Notes: generated from the sequence alone by a model not told the origin. 64,000 nucleotides of DNA from CAWIHK01 sp963835935 (GCA_963835935.1 CAWIHK010000001.1:1-64000), one strand, 5' to 3'. Counted from the first letter of the stretch, positions 34,767 to 45,239 are shown. A program made the numbers and translations.

Positions 34767-36053
34767 CTACCGCTTTGCTTTGAATGCACCCAGCCCCGGG
34801 TAAATCGCATTTGTCCCGAGTTCTTCTTCAATGCGAATCAGTTGGTTGTACTTGGCAATTCTGTCTGTGCGGCTTGTCGAACCTGTTTTAATTTGCCCGA
34901 CATTAGTCGCAACGGCAATATCCGCAATCGTCGTATCTTCAGTTTCACCTGAACGATGGCTGATCACGGCGGTATATGCCGCTCTCTTTGCCATCTCAAT
35001 CGCGTCTAGTGTTTCGGTAAGAGTTCCAATCTGATTCACTTTAATTAAAATAGAATTTGTAACACCCAATTGAATTCCTTTGGCAAGGAATGTGGTATTC
35101 GTGACGAACAAATCGTCGCCGACAAGTTGTATCTTCTTTCCCAAAACATCCGTCATCAATTTCCATCCATCCCAATCGTTTTCAGCCATTCCATCTTCGA
35201 TAGAAATGATCGGATATTTATTCACCCAATTTTCATAAAACTTCACCATCTCGGCCGATGTTTTTGTAGACTTGTCTGATTTGTAAAAAAGATATTTTCC
35301 GTCATCCCACATTTCACTTGCCGCCGGATCGAGAGCAATAAAGACATCCTTGCCTGGTACATAATTCGCTTTCGTGATGGCTTCGAGAATTACCTCTACC
35401 GCTTCGTCGTTGGATTTCAGACTCGGAGCGAATCCGCCTTCATCGCCGACTGCAGTGTTCAATCCTTTTTTATGCAACACAGATTTCAACGAATGAAAAA
35501 CTTCTGTTCCCATCCGCAGCGCTTCTACGAACGATGGAGCGCTCACGGGAACAATCATGAATTCCTGAATATCGACGTTGTTGTCTGCGTGTTTGCCGCC
35601 GTTGAGGATGTTCATCATGGGAACGGGCAGTGTTTTCGCATTTGTGCCGCCGATGTAACGATAAAGTGGTAAACCAAGAGCATCCGCCGCGGCTTTCGCG
35701 ACTGCGAGTGAAACGCCGAGAATTGCATTCGCGCCGAGCTTGGCTTTATTTTCCGTTCCATCAAGATCGATCATCAATTTATCGATACCAACCTGGTCAA
35801 GCGCGTCGAAACCGATAACTTCTTCCGAAATAATATCGTTTACGTTCTCAACTGCTTTTAATGTTCCTTTTCCTAAATAACGGTTTTTATCACCGTCGCG
35901 CAATTCAACGGCTTCGTGCTCTCCGGTAGAAGCTCCGCTTGGAACAGCAGCACGTCCGAATGCACCGCTCTCGAGGTGAACATCCACTTCGAGTGTCGGA
36001 TTACCGCGTGAATCTAATATTTCGCGAGCACATACATCAACAATTGTAGTCAT
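34767..36053 (-). CDS. eno: Enolase
   Basis: 428 residues, full length. Family signatures are present: SRGNPTLEVDV near the N-terminus, GGKHADNNVDIQEFM, the metal ligands in SIEDGMAENDW and LVGDDLFVTN, catalytic lysine in ILIKVNQIGTL, and SHRSGETED near the C-terminus. It interconverts 2-phosphoglycerate and phosphoenolpyruvate. AAGGA lies 9 nt before the ATG. It is upstream of the phosphohexomutase on the same strand, with a hairpin between them. Confidence 0.97.
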   Translation of the reverse strand: MTTIVDVCAREILDSRGNPTLEVDVHLESGAFGRAAVPSGASTGEHEAVELRDGDKNRYLGKGTLKAVENVNDIISEEVIGFDALDQVGIDKLMIDLDGTENKAKLGANAILGVSLAVAKAAADALGLPLYRYIGGTNAKTLPVPMMNILNGGKHADNNVDIQEFMIVPVSAPSFVEALRMGTEVFHSLKSVLHKKGLNTAVGDEGGFAPSLKSNDEAVEVILEAITKANYVPGKDVFIALDPAASEMWDDGKYLFYKSDKSTKTSAEMVKFYENWVNKYPIISIEDGMAENDWDGWKLMTDVLGKKIQLVGDDLFVTNTTFLAKGIQLGVTNSILIKVNQIGTLTETLDAIEMAKRAAYTAVISHRSGETEDTTIADIAVATNVGQIKTGSTSRTDRIAKYNQLIRIEEELGTNAIYPGLGAFKAKR

Positions 36054-36159
36054 AAGTCAATTTCCTTGTCTTAAAATTTGGGAATAATATTAAAATGTTC
36101 TTCCATAATGTTCAGAATTATGTAGAAATATAATAAATAAAAAAGAAGGTGAAAAGCAA

Positions 36160-37521
36160 TTATCTTCTCCAACGATAGACGCATGATGACCAGAAAGCAT
36201 CGGGGGGATAACTGTAAAATGTATAAACGGGATTTTCAGCAAAACGCATTTCAGGACTTATTCCGAATCGGAATATCGCGTAATTCTGCTGGTATTCATA
36301 CGCCCAAGCCTCGTTGTAAACTTCGCAGGTAACCTGATCCGGCTGGCCTGCTACAATATAAACCATCCCCATCGGTGTCCGCCAACCTTCGACGTACGAG
36401 TTAAACAATTCATTTGCCTGTTGGACGCGTAAATAAAATTCCTGCCTAAGAGATGTATTGAGAGTTTTAGCCCAGAACTCCTCCAATCGTCGTGCCCTTT
36501 CAATCTTGTCTGGCGGGGCTGTCAAGGAATCAAATTCATTTCGAAAAGCGATGTATGCCAACGGCGCTATTAATTCATCGACATCACGGATAGCCGGGAA
36601 ATTGGGATTGTGAATCATCAATGAACGCCCTATCGCAATTGTATCAACCTTGCCATCATGATAACGTGATACCTTTGAAACAATTTGATAATCGCCAGGT
36701 GGTGGAATCTTGAAAGTTGAAAAAATTTGTGATGGTTGATTTTTTGAGACGAACATGGTGTCCCGATATATTGCAGCCGTGTCGAAATGCGGTGTGAACA
36801 AGCCGCTTGTCATGAAATATTCGTTAAGGTTAAATGGATTGTAGGTGTGTTTTTTTTCGTAATCAAGTGTGAATTTTCGGAGCGACGTGACGGCCCATAT
36901 CGTGTCTCCGGATAAACTATCATACACTTCTTGAAATGAAGCTAACTCCTTCCCCTTCCCAAGATCATCAGGATGGATGGGAGAGATTGTATGGACACCA
37001 TTCGCCTCGGCCACATCATTCAACAACATAAGATCGCTCGCAGCGATCGTTGTATTCTCAGGACGGACAAAAAATTTTCTTGTTACTAAACGTTGCTGTA
37101 ACGAACGGCCGTCTGAAATAGTTACTTCAAGCGAGTACTCTCCTGTTCCGAGCATGAATGAATGTAATCCTGGATCATATCGATCGATTGTAGTTTCAGC
37201 ATAGGTGTTTACTGAAAGTGTTTTCGACGTTTCCCATGTCGCAACGGTTTTATCATCTCGATCTAAAACACTGAAAGTCAACGAATAATAAGCAGTAAAT
37301 TTATTTCCCTCTTTCTCGAATTTTAAATTTTTGAAGGGAACCTCAAAAAGAATATCGACGCGGCTATTCCGGTTTGTCGCATAGTTCAAAATATCCAACT
37401 TAATGTCGGGCAGGAAGAATTTTTCCACCATTCGGGTGTAATAACAACGTGTGAAGTGCTGTGGCGATCCGCATCCAAGCAACATCATCAGAGAAAAGAA
37501 AAAAAAGATCGTCTTCTTCAT
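36160..37521 (-). CDS. GWxTD-domain lipoprotein
   Basis: 453 residues with a lipoprotein signal (LLGCGS). The C-terminal part carries the GWxTD-type segment, here VEGWRTPMGMVYIVAGQPDQ, followed by EAWAYEYQQNYAIFRFG and a terminal YPPDAFWSSCVYRWRR; the D of GWxTD is replaced by P. This family is common in Bacteroidetes/Chlorobi-group genomes and is of unknown function, presumably at the periplasm or outer membrane. It stands alone on the minus strand between enolase and the TonB receptor. Confidence 0.82.
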   Translation of the reverse strand: MKKTIFFFFSLMMLLGCGSPQHFTRCYYTRMVEKFFLPDIKLDILNYATNRNSRVDILFEVPFKNLKFEKEGNKFTAYYSLTFSVLDRDDKTVATWETSKTLSVNTYAETTIDRYDPGLHSFMLGTGEYSLEVTISDGRSLQQRLVTRKFFVRPENTTIAASDLMLLNDVAEANGVHTISPIHPDDLGKGKELASFQEVYDSLSGDTIWAVTSLRKFTLDYEKKHTYNPFNLNEYFMTSGLFTPHFDTAAIYRDTMFVSKNQPSQIFSTFKIPPPGDYQIVSKVSRYHDGKVDTIAIGRSLMIHNPNFPAIRDVDELIAPLAYIAFRNEFDSLTAPPDKIERARRLEEFWAKTLNTSLRQEFYLRVQQANELFNSYVEGWRTPMGMVYIVAGQPDQVTCEVYNEAWAYEYQQNYAIFRFGISPEMRFAENPVYTFYSYPPDAFWSSCVYRWRR

Positions 37522-37642
37522 TTTACTGTCCCCTTCCGTATGGCCGATCTCTTAAACAACACTAAAAATAATACCGGCAGAAAGAAAATGCAAGAAGAAG
37601 AGAATAGATAATAAATACAATCTATTCGAAATAGTAACTATC

Positions 37643-37680
37643 AAAAAAAACGGATTATGAATTTTGATACTCATAATCCG
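37643..37680 (-). terminator. Rho-independent terminator after the TonB receptor gene
   Basis: On the minus strand: a perfect 10-bp stem (CGGATTATGA at 37671-37680 reversed with its partner at 37651-37660), a 10-nt loop, then eight T (A at 37643-37650). It lies 27 bp beyond the receptor stop. Confidence 0.85.
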
Positions 37681-37706
37681 TCACATTTTCAAAGAAATAA
37701 AATTGC

Positions 37707-40149
37707 TTAAAACTTGATCGATAAACCGAATGAGGGAATAATCGGCCAGAGCTTAACTTCCTCTCTATAAGGAGTTCCATTACTTCCGATTCGGTAACTG
37801 TATCCCATGATGTTTTTCTTGTTGAGAACATTGCTGATATCGAGATAATAATCAACGGGAGTTCCGAACCATTGAAATTGTTTTGTAACCCGCACGTCCA
37901 GCCTGCTATAAGCGGGGAGATGGGCTGAATTCATTTCGTTGACCTGCCATTGCCATTTTTTCGTCGATTTGTCGTAGACAGCCGTCGATGGTGTATATGC
38001 GAAACCGCTTCCGTAAGTGAATCGGGTATTGAAGCTCCACAGCTTACCAAGCGCAATATCGCCGACAAACGCAAGTGTATGCCGCTGATCGGTATAACGT
38101 GAAAATTGTATGTCACTGCCGTTGAATTTTTCTTTTGCTTCACACAAGCCATAACTCACCCAACTATAAAATCCGGGCAGCGACAACATTGCATAGACAT
38201 CGACACCGCGAGCGAAACCGTTCGCATCGTTTTTCCGTGTGTAATTAACTTCACCTTCGCTCGATACCTCGGCATGGATGAGATCATCATATTTTTTATA
38301 ATATCCTTCAACTTTAAAAGTCAATAACGTCTGTGCTTCGATGTCGGAAATTGCATTATATTCCACACCAGTGATATAATGAATTGCGTGTTGAGCTTTC
38401 GTATTCGTGTCAGAAGCTACCGAATAAGCTAATTGACTTGGAATAGGAAATTGATAATAATGCCCCCATGAACTCCTAAGCGTCAGAGCGGGTGTTAATT
38501 TATACGACATACTCAGCCGGGGGCTCCAAACAGTCTGGCGATCTAATTCAAAATAATCAACACGTCCGCCGAGGTTCACAAGTAATTCATCAGTGATTTG
38601 TACCGCGTTCTCAATAAATCCGGCCACTTTGTGCGTCGTCGTGTGAATGCTGCTGAACTCCTGGTCGACTTGATTCTCATACCGGCTGGTGGTTGTGGTA
38701 TCCGGATACTTGGATGTATTCTGCATTTCCGTGATGAGACGGTAATCGTTAAGATCCTGATCGTATCTGATGTTCTGATAACTGGCGCCGGTTTTTATTG
38801 CATAACCGGAGATTACCTGAATATCGGTTTGAAGTAAACCCTCAAGAGTTCTTATTTTGAGTACATTATCCCTCAGCCAGCTTTGATTGTAATTATAAAA
38901 GAACGAAGTATCCCTTACGATATCCTGATGAAAATTAGATGCCGAGGAGTAATTCTCCATGTCTCGCTGGTCGTAAAGGGAAATCTCGGTTTTCAGAACA
39001 AGCGATGGAGAAACAATGTTCACATTCTGCAATGCGACCATGCTGCTATAATATTGAGCGCGATCATCTTGCGTGTCCTCCGTGAGGTTCGTCAAATACA
39101 AAGGTTTATTACGAAATTGATTTGTGTAATGGTACGGACCGTTATATGTTGGATCGGGTTCTTCGGTGAAGTTGTCTCCGGCATGGATAAATTTGAACAT
39201 CATTTTATCACTTGAAGAAAGCGAATAGGACAAAACTCCTTGAACATCATAGAATGAGGGTTTGATATTCTGGGGATAAGCCGATCATTTTCATCGCATA
39301 TTGAAAATAACTTCTTCGGACACCAAGAATAAACGTTCCATCTTTTCCCAGCGGCCCTTCTATCAATCCGTCAACATCGGTAACACTCACACCGACAGAT
39401 CCTTTTATCCGTTCTTTTGATCCTTCCCGATAATCCATACTAACAACGGAACTTAATTTGTCTCCGTAACGGGCAGGGAATCCACCGGTAATCATATCGA
39501 TCTTTTTAATCAAATCAACATTAAAAATTCCCATACTCGCATTTGATGCTTCTTTGAGATGATACGGTTCGTAAACCTGCGTACCGTTCACAAGAACAAG
39601 GTTTTCATCCTGGTTCCCTCCCCTGACATTGAACTTGGCACTGAATTCATTATTTGCCGAAACACCCGGAAGCATTTGAATCGAACGCAATACATCAGGC
39701 ATAACAGTCGACGTTTGAGTAATTTTTTCGCTCTGCAATGTCAAAGCGTTGATCTCGGACGAGGCAGCCGAATCTCCCATCGCGCTTGCATAGACCGTGA
39801 CATTCTGAAGAACTACATCGGTTGTATAAAGCTTTACAACTAACGAAATATTTTTGTCTTCGATGTTCAACGGAACAATTTCTGTTTTATAACCCACAAA
39901 ACTGCATCGTAAAGAATATTTCCCCGCGGGGAGTTGTAATTGGAAATTTCCATTTTCATCGGCGATGACTCCCTGCCGCGTTCCCATCACTGCGATGGTT
40001 GCGTATGGAAGGACATCGTTCGTGGAAGCATCACGTACAACACCTTTAAGACTGAGCGTCTGATCTGCAACTCCGCCATATAATTGTGTGAAGAAAAATA
40101 GAATTAATAAAATACATTTCGCCGTTATGAAATAGTAATTTTTTGACAT
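37707..40149 (-). pseudogene. TonB-dependent outer-membrane receptor, split by a frameshift
   Basis: Two adjacent frames encode one receptor of about 810 residues. The 5' frame (40149-39247) holds a signal peptide, a CarboxypepD_reg-like beta-sandwich (LKGVVRDASTNDVLPYATIA) and the plug domain (VLRSIQMLPGVSA, FNVRGGNQDENLVLVNG). The 3' frame (ending 37707) is the barrel, ending in a typical C-terminal strand with final F. Around 39259-39264 the frame must shift by +1 for the expected SFYDVQGVLSYSL strand to follow EYQ. This is either real inactivation, phase-variable switching (unlikely, no repeat) or a base-call error. The gene has its own terminator. Confidence 0.82.
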
Positions 40150-40274
40150 TGATATTCCTGCCCATTGTTCTTATTAAAAACGATACACTGATTGTTTTGC
40201 TCTTGTTACGTTGGCGACCTTAAATTAGATCGGGATGAAACAGGGAACAGCTATGATCCATTTCCATACGTACA

Positions 40275-40302
40275 TTGATATAAAATACGTAATTTATATC
40301 AA
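40275..40302. promoter_or_regulatory. Perfect 10-bp palindrome, candidate operator upstream of the TonB receptor
   Basis: TTGATATAAA at 40275-40284 and TTTATATCAA at 40293-40302 with an 8-nt spacer, about 125 bp upstream of the receptor ATG. The T-run is on the wrong side for a minus-strand terminator of the upstream gene, so an operator is the better reading. Confidence 0.45.
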
Positions 40303-40350
40303 AAAAGTTACAAAAATCGTCCGGCGTGATCTTCCTTTTCAAAGAATATA

Positions 40351-42621
40351 CTATTCAGAATGTCGGGTAAACCATTCGCACAACTCGATTCGTTTTTCTA
40401 TATGATTCTTCTCTGCAATTTGATCTGTGTAGTTAAGTGCATTCCAGTAATGATACATCGCATGTTGATACTCGCCATGTGTGAATAACAATTCTGCTGC
40501 AATCATGTGGAATGAATAATTCAATGTAGGGAAAGGAAGTGAACAAGGTGTATTTTGGATTTGATTCCATAATGTACTCGAATGATTTTCCGCGGTGTTT
40601 AATCGCATCAGAAGATAAAAAAGAAAATCCTTCGGCATTGTTGTAGAAGAATTCAACATATTTTCAATAATATTTTTTCGCGATGAATCGTCTTCAGCTT
40701 GGTAATATTTTCTCATGAAGAATGCTTCCGGATCGTACAATAGCCACGTTAATCGGATTGATGCTGCTTCATCATAATATCTTGAAAAATGATGGCCGAA
40801 CACTTCAGAGTAAATGAACTTTGCATTGAGACAATCGCCTTTGAAACAGAGAGCGTCGGCATAGATAAGCATCAGCGCCGGCGGCAGAGATTCTTTTTTC
40901 TCTCTCACAAGCGGAGCGACCAGCGCCGCCACGCTATCATACTGCTGCATTCGAAAGTATGTTTGTGCAATCCTGATTAAAGCATCTTCACTCTCGGTTT
41001 GTTTATAGGCTTCCCCGAATTTTTCGAGTGCGAGGTCGTACCGTTTGTCATTAAAAAATCGCATCGCCTTGGTCATCAACTCAGCCGCCGTACGCGCACA
41101 AACGATGCGATGTAGCGGTTTCCGGTGAAACATCAATCTCATGTGAGATTCATCTCCATCGGAAATATTTATCGTTTGAATATATTCTTCCCATTCCTGA
41201 ATGATACTTTCTTCGCTTCTATAATATGCATGCTCAAAACTTCCGGTGCGATACAATTCTTTCATGCGGTCGACGCCGTATCGGTCAATCAAAAAACGGA
41301 CGAAAGATCCGGCGAGAGTATAACCGACATTTGGAGAATGTGAAAAAAATCCGGTGACCGAGAGCAACTGATTCATGTCGAAAGGAATTCCAAACTCAAT
41401 CATCCCGGCCGCGTATTGGTGTGATGTTCGTTCTTCATCGTTATCCGCAAAAGCAACAGCCAATCCTTCGATAAGCGCAAACCGCGGACTGATTCTTAGA
41501 ACCGGCATCCCGAAATTCGCGGAGACAACATGCACTAGTTCGTGATGAAGCGCTTGCTCCCACGAATCGGCGCTGAAAAACATTTCTCTTTTCATCGGCT
41601 TTGTCACTGCCGCCACACCGGTTCCAAGCAGTATTCGCTTTTGGGCTGAAGAAGAAAAAATATACGATTGAATTCTTTCGTCAGGCATAGTATGAAGTCT
41701 GCTGAAGATATCCATAAGATAAAATTCATGTTCGCCGGCAACCTGTTTTATTTCCTTCTCAGAAAATAATTGTGGAGAATAATAAATGTCGAAATGTTTT
41801 GTGGAATATTTCCCTCCAAGTTCTTTTTGAACGTAGTGATAAGATGATTCAAACCCGATTTCATTCCGATAAAAATAACTGATTCCGAATATCGCCAGAA
41901 GGATCGACACCACGAGTACTTTCCGGACATCGGAATAAATAAATTTCAGTTTCCAAATTTTTCTCCAGAAAGAATTGGTAAGAATTGAATACTGAACAAT
42001 TATTTGTGTGAGTATGAGAAAAAGATAAGCGCTGAGAACCGTCAGCAAACGATGATACAAAAGAACGACTGAAATCGAAACACCTTCATCATAATACACT
42101 CCGGGAATAAATCCGTACAAAATATTATACGAGAACAATGAAACGTCGTTATAAAAAAGATAGACCGGATGAAGTAAAATTATGAATACACAAAATATGA
42201 AAATTATTCTCGGATGACGAACAGTGACTTCGAGAAAAAGCGCAAATGAAACAGCCCACACCGACGACACAACCGGAATAAGAATGAAGAACATCACACC
42301 GGTCATGAAATCACAATTTCTTACAAAGAAACTATTAACCGCCATCACGAGGATGGGAACGCCGGATACGAGACAAATTCGCATTATAATAGTGTAAAAG
42401 AAATTACGAAGTGAACGGGGTGAGTTTTTTTCATCAAATGAAATTTGGCGGGATGCGAGTGAAATTGTATACAGCCCGGCGGCTACTACCGACACAATTC
42501 CGAAGATTGCGCTGAACTCATATCCTAAATAATTTACAAGAGGAAATTGCGTACACAAAATACTGATTATCACATAAACAAAAATCAATCTCGTGAATGG
42601 TGCGAATCGCGGAATCTTCAT
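40351..42621 (-). CDS. Multi-pass membrane gluzincin metallopeptidase with TPR tail
   Basis: 756 residues. About seven membrane helices (residues 10-260) precede a peptidase_MA-like zinc domain: H-H-E-L-V-H at about 360-365 (LHHELVHVVSANFG) is HExxH, with the likely third ligand in ALIEGLAVAFAD. A helical TPR-like region (about 490-750) follows. Similar proteins with M1-like catalytic domains are found in Bacteroidetes-group genomes without assigned substrate. It stands between murA and the TonB receptor gene. Confidence 0.75.
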   Translation of the reverse strand: MKIPRFAPFTRLIFVYVIISILCTQFPLVNYLGYEFSAIFGIVSVVAAGLYTISLASRQISFDEKNSPRSLRNFFYTIIMRICLVSGVPILVMAVNSFFVRNCDFMTGVMFFILIPVVSSVWAVSFALFLEVTVRHPRIIFIFCVFIILLHPVYLFYNDVSLFSYNILYGFIPGVYYDEGVSISVVLLYHRLLTVLSAYLFLILTQIIVQYSILTNSFWRKIWKLKFIYSDVRKVLVVSILLAIFGISYFYRNEIGFESSYHYVQKELGGKYSTKHFDIYYSPQLFSEKEIKQVAGEHEFYLMDIFSRLHTMPDERIQSYIFSSSAQKRILLGTGVAAVTKPMKREMFFSADSWEQALHHELVHVVSANFGMPVLRISPRFALIEGLAVAFADNDEERTSHQYAAGMIEFGIPFDMNQLLSVTGFFSHSPNVGYTLAGSFVRFLIDRYGVDRMKELYRTGSFEHAYYRSEESIIQEWEEYIQTINISDGDESHMRLMFHRKPLHRIVCARTAAELMTKAMRFFNDKRYDLALEKFGEAYKQTESEDALIRIAQTYFRMQQYDSVAALVAPLVREKKESLPPALMLIYADALCFKGDCLNAKFIYSEVFGHHFSRYYDEAASIRLTWLLYDPEAFFMRKYYQAEDDSSRKNIIENMLNSSTTMPKDFLFYLLMRLNTAENHSSTLWNQIQNTPCSLPFPTLNYSFHMIAAELLFTHGEYQHAMYHYWNALNYTDQIAEKNHIEKRIELCEWFTRHSE

Positions 42622-42670
42622 GTGATAATTTCACTCGATAAAAAATTCTGGCGCTTGTCTCATCAAGAAG

Positions 42671-43948
42671 CTAATACTCTTCCCCACTTGCCCTGGAAAT
42701 ACGTGCGCCAAGACTTTGAAGTTTTGCTTCGATCGATTCGTAACCGCGGTCGATATGGTACACGCGGAGTACTTCGGTTGTTCCCTCAGCCACTAATCCG
42801 GCGAGAATTAAAGAAGCCGATGCCCGCAAATCTGTCGACATGACTTTCGCTCCGACCAACCGTGCGACACCTTTTACGATGGCTGAGTTTTCTTTCACTT
42901 CAATATCAGCGCCGAGACGAACCAACTCCGGAACATGTGCAAACCGATCGGAATAAATGGTGTCGGTAACAACACTCGAACGGTCAGCAATCGCCATTAA
43001 TGCTATCCATTGCGCTTGCAGGTCGGTAGGGAATCCGGGAAAAATTGCCGTCGTAACATCGACTGATTTTATTGTAGTCGGAGCTTCGAGTTCGATCCAT
43101 GTGTCGCCGCATTGAATCGTCGCGCCTGCATCTTCGAGCCGCGCCAGCAACGCGGATAAATGCCGGGGATTGCATCGATCAATCCGGACTTTCCCTCCCG
43201 TGATCATTCCGGCAATTAAAAATGTTCCGGCTTCAATACGGTCGGGGATTGTTGTTTCGTCTGCCGGATGCAATTCGTCGACACCTTCTATTTCGAGTTT
43301 CGCAGTACCGATGCCATGAATTTTTGCTCCCATCATATTTAAAAATTCCGCAAGCTCGGTTATTTCAGGTTCAATCGCTGCGTTCTCGATAACCGTCGTT
43401 CCCTTCGCGAGCACGGCCGCCATCATTACATTGCCGGTTGCGCCGACGCTCGAAACATCGAAAATTATTTTCGCTCCCTTCAACCGTTCCGCCTTCGCGA
43501 TGATGTAGCCATGATCGAGTTCCACCTCGGCTCCGAGCCGGAGCATTCCTTCAATATGCAAATTCACCGGCCGCGGGCCCCAGGCACAACCACCGGGGAG
43601 AGAAACTTTCGCGTACCCATAACGCGAGACCAACGGACCAAGAACATAAATTGAAGCGCGCATCTTTTTCATATATTCATAAGGAGCTTCAAACTTGCTT
43701 ACGCGGAATGTATTTAAAGTGAGTGTTTCTCCCTGACGATCGGTTTCCACTCCCATCATTTCCAAAAGTTTTTGCATCGAAACAATATCCCGCAGATTCG
43801 GGGTATTATGCAATCGATATGTTCCGCTGGCAAGCAATGTTGCCGGCATCAACGCAAGCGATGCGTTTTTCGCACCGCTTATGGCAACACTGCCTTGAAG
43901 TTTTACTCCGCCGTTGATAACAAATTTATCCACCTGATTTCTTCCCAA
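42671..43948 (-). CDS. murA: UDP-N-acetylglucosamine 1-carboxyvinyltransferase
   Basis: 425 residues, normal for MurA. KNASLALMPATLL holds the conserved K-N pair; the active-site cysteine is in LPGGCAWGPRP (fosfomycin-binding cysteine in sensitive enzymes); the catalytic-site arginine region FPTDLQAQW is intact. It transfers enolpyruvate from PEP to UDP-GlcNAc in the first committed step of peptidoglycan synthesis. The gene is complete. Confidence 0.96.
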   Translation of the reverse strand: MGRNQVDKFVINGGVKLQGSVAISGAKNASLALMPATLLASGTYRLHNTPNLRDIVSMQKLLEMMGVETDRQGETLTLNTFRVSKFEAPYEYMKKMRASIYVLGPLVSRYGYAKVSLPGGCAWGPRPVNLHIEGMLRLGAEVELDHGYIIAKAERLKGAKIIFDVSSVGATGNVMMAAVLAKGTTVIENAAIEPEITELAEFLNMMGAKIHGIGTAKLEIEGVDELHPADETTIPDRIEAGTFLIAGMITGGKVRIDRCNPRHLSALLARLEDAGATIQCGDTWIELEAPTTIKSVDVTTAIFPGFPTDLQAQWIALMAIADRSSVVTDTIYSDRFAHVPELVRLGADIEVKENSAIVKGVARLVGAKVMSTDLRASASLILAGLVAEGTTEVLRVYHIDRGYESIEAKLQSLGARISRASGEEY

Positions 43949-44503
43949 AATGTTTTAATGAAGTTACGAAGTTGTGTGCGGATTTGCAATTGAAAAGACT
44001 CATTACTTCGGGAGTATAACTCCCTCAGAACAAGCCGATATAACAAAGACAAAGAACGTTTCGAGGGAGCTCCGCTCCCGAGGCAAATGGAATCTCCTCA
44101 TATCATTATTAACGGGCTTTAGCCCTAATCAAATTATTGAAAATGGGGTTGAAACCCCATAGTGCTTTTTATTCTCTGATCCACGAGCTAAAGCTCGTGG
44201 CAATAAAATTATTTCTACATAATTATTGCATTCTACGTAACATGAGTTATTAAATTGCTTGCCCATAAATTCACAGCTAAAGAATATACTTGCAGACTTG
44301 ATTTCTTAAAGTCTAATCCGAAATCCAAATTCTGCAATCCGCATTCACAATGCTTGCTTTTCCCAAAATATCCTCCTACATTTTCGCAGTAATTTGTTTC
44401 ATATCTATAAAGCAAAAAATATTTTCGATAGAATGATTGTGGTTGGAATATATCCGGATGCAAATTTAAATATCGATCTTAGACCGAAACCATATAAACA
44501 GTA
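43949..44503. other. Intergenic region between murA and the cassette array
   Basis: About 555 bp. 44000-44250 is the second palindrome cluster, listed separately. 44300-44345 contains a degenerate AATCCG repeat (ATCCGAAATCC... AATCCGCATTC) like that at 8090-8165. No integrase gene, attI consensus beyond the GTTAGGT core, tRNA or protein gene was seen. Confidence 0.55.
44000..44250. repeat. Second palindrome cluster related to the 12971-13179 element
   Basis: Five palindromes in a row: 44010-44024 (GGGAGT/ATA/ACTCCC), 44065-44079 (GGGAGC/TCC/GCTCCC), 44114-44125 (GGGC/TTTA/GCCC), 44144-44159 (TGGGGTT/GA/AACCCCA) and 44181-44200 (CCACGAGC/TAAA/GCTCGTGG). The last three match units of the first element in reverse order. 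The right border ACGTAACATGAGTTA resembles the first element's terminal repeat with changes, so this copy is older or rearranged. Confidence 0.7.
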
Positions 44504-44510
44504 GTTAGGT
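44504..44510 (+). other. Cassette-boundary core site GTTAGGT
   Basis: Matches the attC/attI recombination core GTTRRRY. It lies 24 nt before the first cassette ORF, nearly the same distance as GTTAGGC at 45211 from the second, which supports a real cassette boundary. No full attC stem is visible to its left. Confidence 0.5.
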
Positions 44511-44534
44511 TGCCAACAAGAGAAGGGTAACTTC

Positions 44535-45062
44535 GTGGAATATGTTAAATCGATTTTAGATGTTCTCATCAAAAATATAGAATGGTTGTTTTCTGGAGTT
44601 GGAGTTGTTTTTTTAATCTGGGTAGTCAATAAATTATCTCTGAGCAATAGAGCACGGCTTAAGGTTCGCGTCGCAGAAACAGTTTCATTTATACAAATTG
44701 TCAATAATGATTACATTGGTCCAAATATTCCATTGCTTGGAATAACTATAACAAATTTAGGAAAAAATACAGTATTTGTGCGTCAACCTTTAGTTTGGCT
44801 ATCAAAAAAAGTTGAAGATACACATACATTTCAGTTGTTACGAGTTAACGACCATTTAAATTATCCTGTAGAACTTTCACATGGGCAAGAATTTCGCATA
44901 GAAATTAAGACTGAAGCATTATACGATCAGTTGCTCAGCAATTTAAAAGATAAAGTTTTTATAAAAATTCAAGTTGAAGATACACTTGGGCGAAAATATT
45001 ATTCAAGAAAACTCACCGTGAAAAGAATTCGGGAGTTTAATCAAATTAATAATACGCGATAA
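44535..45062 (+). CDS. Cassette-borne membrane-anchored protein, unknown
   Basis: 175 residues from a GTG at 44535 with GAAGGG about 8 nt upstream. An N-terminal membrane helix (about residues 14-32, LFSGVGVVFLIWVVNKL) is followed by a beta-rich domain (LLGITITNLGKNTVFV, FRIEIKTEALYDQL, VFIKIQVEDTLGRKYY). Anchored beta-sandwich proteins of this form are common among uncharacterised integron cassettes; no function assigned. The gene fills the space between GTTAGGT and the attC at 45069-45217, as a cassette gene should. It is more AT-rich than neighbouring core genes. Confidence 0.7.
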   Translation: MEYVKSILDVLIKNIEWLFSGVGVVFLIWVVNKLSLSNRARLKVRVAETVSFIQIVNNDYIGPNIPLLGITITNLGKNTVFVRQPLVWLSKKVEDTHTFQLLRVNDHLNYPVELSHGQEFRIEIKTEALYDQLLSNLKDKVFIKIQVEDTLGRKYYSRKLTVKRIREFNQINNTR

Positions 45063-45068
45063 TTGACG

Positions 45069-45217
45069 GCGCTAACCAAGCGCTGAAGCTGACGGAATAT
45101 GCGCGGGTGCAAAAGTCCGCGCAAAATGGTAAGGATAAAATTTAAATATGAGTTCGGCGCTAGGAAGGAACAATTTGAAGGTTTACAGTACCGCAGCTTA
45201 GCCGCCAATCGTTAGGC
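45069..45217 (+). other. attC recombination site (integron cassette, about 147 bp)
   Basis: Left core GCGCTAAC (45070-45076) and right core GTTAGGC (45211-45217). Inside them, GAAGCTGACGG (45085-45095) pairs with CCGCAGCTTAGC (45191-45202): AGCTG-A-CGG against CCG-CAGCT, leaving one unpaired base as the extrahelical base expected in a folded attC bottom strand. The spacing is VCR-like and long. It sits 7 bp after one ORF and 23 bp before the next. Confidence 0.8.
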
Positions 45218-45239
45218 CGCTAATCTTTGGAATAAAACA

